From Streptomyces sp. NBC_00576 (lineage in GTDB: Bacteria; Actinomycetota; Actinomycetes; Streptomycetales; Streptomycetaceae), in contig NZ_CP107780.1 of NCBI RefSeq assembly GCF_036345175.1, forward strand, positions 8,990,001 to 9,054,000: 64,000 nucleotides of DNA. Direction: 5' to 3'. The notes beneath the pieces were generated by a model. That model saw nothing but the letters and a program-made list of their open reading frames with translations. It made no database searches and had not been told where the DNA came from. This document shows, one piece after another, positions 62,031 to 64,000 of this stretch (positions are counted from its first letter, which is position 1; each line of letters begins with the position of its first letter). The position numbers and the translations under genes are program-made.

Positions 62031-63178
62031 CTCGGCCAGGTCCGGAAGCAGGAGGTGATGACGGCCTCGGCGGGACGGCCGAGGAAGGAGGTGCGGGACC
62101 CGGCGGGGGTACCGCCCGCCGGGGCGGTGTGAAAGTCGAGGTTCCACCAGTACAGGCCGGCCATGTCCTGGTCCCGGGCGACCCGGCAGGCCGCCTCGAA
62201 CCAGCGTTGCTGCACCGTGGCGTTGAGTTTCCCCCCGCCCGTCCAGACAGCCGGGTGACGATACGCACCGTCCTCGGCGATGATGCCGACCTCGCTCAGG
62301 ACGATCCGGGGCAGCTTCCCGGTGCTCTTGCGGTCCAGCCAGCGCTGCCAGCCCTCGGCGATCTCCGCGACGGAGGCGTCGTCCCCGAGCCGGGGGAGCG
62401 GGAAGTACGCGTCGATGCCCAGATGATCGACGGGGACAGGGACGTGCCGGGACACGTAGTCGTCCCAGTTGGCGTCGTAGGACAGTTCACCGGAGAACGA
62501 CTTGCGCGCAGTCGCGACCACCGAACGCCAGCGCGGATCGTCCTCCAGCGACGTCAACTCCGCCCCGAGGACAAAGGTGCTCGCGTGATGGGAGGCCGCG
62601 ACGGCGAGATAGGGCGAGAGGAAAGCCTCGTACGACCGGAACCAGACCGCTCGGTCGACAGGGACGAGCGAGCCACGCCAGGCCAGGGGATCCCGGGCCA
62701 CCAGGCTCCGCTCATCGAGAAGCGGACGCAGAGTGACGCGCAGCCCGGCCGCCACGGCGGTGTCCATGAGCATCCCCAGATGCCGTACGGAGGGAGTCCT
62801 GGCCGAGGCGCCGACCCGGCTCGCCGCAGGACCGGCGGTCACGAAGGGAAAGGTCACCGAGATCGCGTTCATGTGCTTGCCGACCATGTAGTTCACCAGG
62901 CGGAGCGCGTTGGCGCGCACGGACGCGTCCGTTTCCCCCGGGTAGCTGTACCAGAGCACCTGCGCGCCGAGTTGGGGATCCCCGCGCCGCCAGGGCCGGC
63001 CGACCCGAGCCGGGGCAGGCTGCTCGCTCGCCGAGGCGGATCCGGACGAGGACGAGGACGGCGACGCTGTGGTCGGCACCGGGGCCACGGCTCCCGGAGC
63101 GACACAACCGGACGTCAGCAGGAGAGCCGGGAGAGCCAGGAGAACAAGGAGACAAAGACTCCGAATACGTGTACGCAT
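62027..63178 (-). CDS. Lipoprotein with glycoside-hydrolase-like TIM barrel
   Basis: A 383-residue lipoprotein, lipobox LTSGC (Cys25), followed by a Ser/Pro-rich tether to about residue 60. The rest reads as a TIM barrel similar to GH113-type mannanases: NAISVTFPFVTAG, LRVTLRPLLDERS, TFVLGAELTSLEDD with the probable acid/base Glu, VDHLGIDAYFPLP, IVLSEVGIIAED with the probable nucleophile Glu, and GLYWWNLDFH. It lies between a processive glycosyltransferase (3-bp gap) and an acyltransferase (overlap), so it may trim or length-control the same surface polysaccharide. Confidence 0.72.
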   Translation of the reverse strand: MRTRIRSLCLLVLLALPALLLTSGCVAPGAVAPVPTTASPSSSSSGSASASEQPAPARVGRPWRRGDPQLGAQVLWYSYPGETDASVRANALRLVNYMVGKHMNAISVTFPFVTAGPAASRVGASARTPSVRHLGMLMDTAVAAGLRVTLRPLLDERSLVARDPLAWRGSLVPVDRAVWFRSYEAFLSPYLAVAASHHASTFVLGAELTSLEDDPRWRSVVATARKSFSGELSYDANWDDYVSRHVPVPVDHLGIDAYFPLPRLGDDASVAEIAEGWQRWLDRKSTGKLPRIVLSEVGIIAEDGAYRHPAVWTGGGKLNATVQQRWFEAACRVARDQDMAGLYWWNLDFHTAPAGGTPAGSRTSFLGRPAEAVITSCFRTWPR

Positions 63179-63181
63179 CCC

Positions 63182-64000
63182 TCAGGCCGGCTTCGCTATC
63201 ACGACGAACTGGTTCTCCGCCCCGCGCAGACACCGCAGCAGCCCCCGGAAGGAACCGACCGCCTCCCACAGCGCGAAGAACGGCATCAGGGCGACCACCG
63301 CGACCGGCTCCCACCACAGACGACGACCGTTGGCCGACACCGAAGCGTTGATCTTGAGGCCCTCCCAGTACATCCAGACCGCGTAGCCCATGGTCACCGC
63401 CCACAGGGGCAGGATCCACGGCGTGACCGGCGACGTGTTGAGGTCGCCGAGCAGCGCGCCCACCGCCAGGACGACGCCCACGTGCTGGAAGGGACCCATG
63501 ACCCAGGTCGTCACGCTGTACATGAGCAGCGCCCTGGAGCGCCGCGGCAGACTGCGGTTGAAGGCCAGCCCCACCAGACCCCAGGACCAGCGCTCCCGCT
63601 GCTTGAGGAAGTCCCGCATGGTCGCCGGGGACGCGCCGTAACTGCGGCCCGAGAACCAGTCGCTGCGGCCCTTGTAGCGGCTCGCGAAGACCAGAGCCAG
63701 ATGAGCGTCCTCACAGATGGAGTCCGGGCCGAAGTCCCAGCCGATCGTCGCCTCGATGGACGCACGCAGCAACAGCAGCTCGCCATGCAGTCCGGCCAGC
63801 GGAGTACCCCCACCGGTGAGAACCGCGAAACGGGCGATGTCGTCGGCAGGACGGATCGCGTCGGCCAGCCAGGTCAGACGATTGACCGCGTTCTCGCGCG
63901 GATACGTCAGCATGCCCTGCGCCAGGTGCTTGCCCTCGGGACCGGCCCGGCGCTGGGCGTTGATGAAGCGCGCCACCTGTTCGGCCGTGTCGGGACCGAC
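63182..64000 (-). CDS. Cellulose-synthase-like glycosyltransferase family 2, N-terminus outside window
   Basis: The C-terminal 272 residues of a membrane glycosyltransferase; the frame stays open to base 64000, so the ATG-like GTG at 63976 is not taken as the start. Visible features are ELLLLRASIEATIGWD, the catalytic Glu-Asp in DSICEDAHLAL, and KQRERWSWG, the Q(R/Q)xRW product-binding motif of processive beta-glycosyltransferases. Several membrane helices follow (MYSVTTWVMGPFQHVGVVLAVGALL, split as TTWVMGPFQHVGVVLAVG). It is the upstream gene of the operon with the glycosidase-like lipoprotein and acyltransferase. Confidence 0.82.
   Translation of the reverse strand, partial: VGPDTAEQVARFINAQRRAGPEGKHLAQGMLTYPRENAVNRLTWLADAIRPADDIARFAVLTGGGTPLAGLHGELLLLRASIEATIGWDFGPDSICEDAHLALVFASRYKGRSDWFSGRSYGASPATMRDFLKQRERWSWGLVGLAFNRSLPRRSRALLMYSVTTWVMGPFQHVGVVLAVGALLGDLNTSPVTPWILPLWAVTMGYAVWMYWEGLKINASVSANGRRLWWEPVAVVALMPFFALWEAVGSFRGLLRCLRGAENQFVVIAKPA

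Overview
The window is high-GC DNA from an actinomycete chromosome, almost certainly a Streptomyces. The evidence is the pair of chaplin genes, the glycerol operon with its GylR regulator, mshC of mycothiol synthesis, an F420-type LLM oxidoreductase, and heavy use of GTG starts and overlapping stop/start codons. From memory, much of the gene order matches S. coelicolor around SCO1657 (metH) to SCO1675 (chpH). No database search was possible, so every family name rests on motifs and recall.

Layout. 1-3117: the end of a phage-tail-like or injection-system-like cluster (beta-helix-like protein, DUF6519 protein, amidase). 3225-8574: an M1 metallopeptidase and a large Pls/PosA-type single-module peptide synthetase. 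8845-9640: a frameshifted lectin-gene remnant beside a tRNA-Leu. 9829-13154: M20 peptidase, a short and a long chaplin, and a DUF5703 protein. 13202-20852: an acidic hypothetical protein, a RecD-like protein with degenerate ATPase motifs, an aldo/keto reductase, an LLM oxidoreductase, a ferritin-like protein and CorA. 20921-24504: phosphomutase-like, DUF3090, SCO1664-family and mshC genes. 24786-27645: Tat-exported beta-propeller protein, PAC2 protein and a GntR/FCD regulator.

27857-43519 is a methionine-salvage island. A minus-strand operon encodes a BMP-type nucleoside ABC transporter, a nucleoside phosphorylase and an MTA/SAH-type deaminase. It diverges from mtnA. A second minus-strand operon, mtnD-mtnC-mtnB, diverges from a sugar-type ABC transporter that ends in mtnK. 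Both branches can make 5-methylthioribose-1-phosphate, which MtnA, MtnB, MtnC and MtnD take towards methionine. Three unannotated short leader ORFs containing Cys codons sit at the heads of these operons. In at least two cases the leader is followed by a C-rich, G-poor stretch. This is the most interesting signal in the window.

43625-52577: glpD, glpK and glpF, gylR, and metH. 52713-57907: HAD phosphatase, two tandem orphan peptide-type binding lipoproteins, and a NarL-type response regulator. 58035-64000: a RecB/Cas4-like nuclease, a site-2 protease with a C-terminal CBS-like region, and a minus-strand operon of acyltransferase, glycosidase-like lipoprotein and a processive glycosyltransferase cut by the window edge. 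No transposase, CRISPR array or rRNA was seen.
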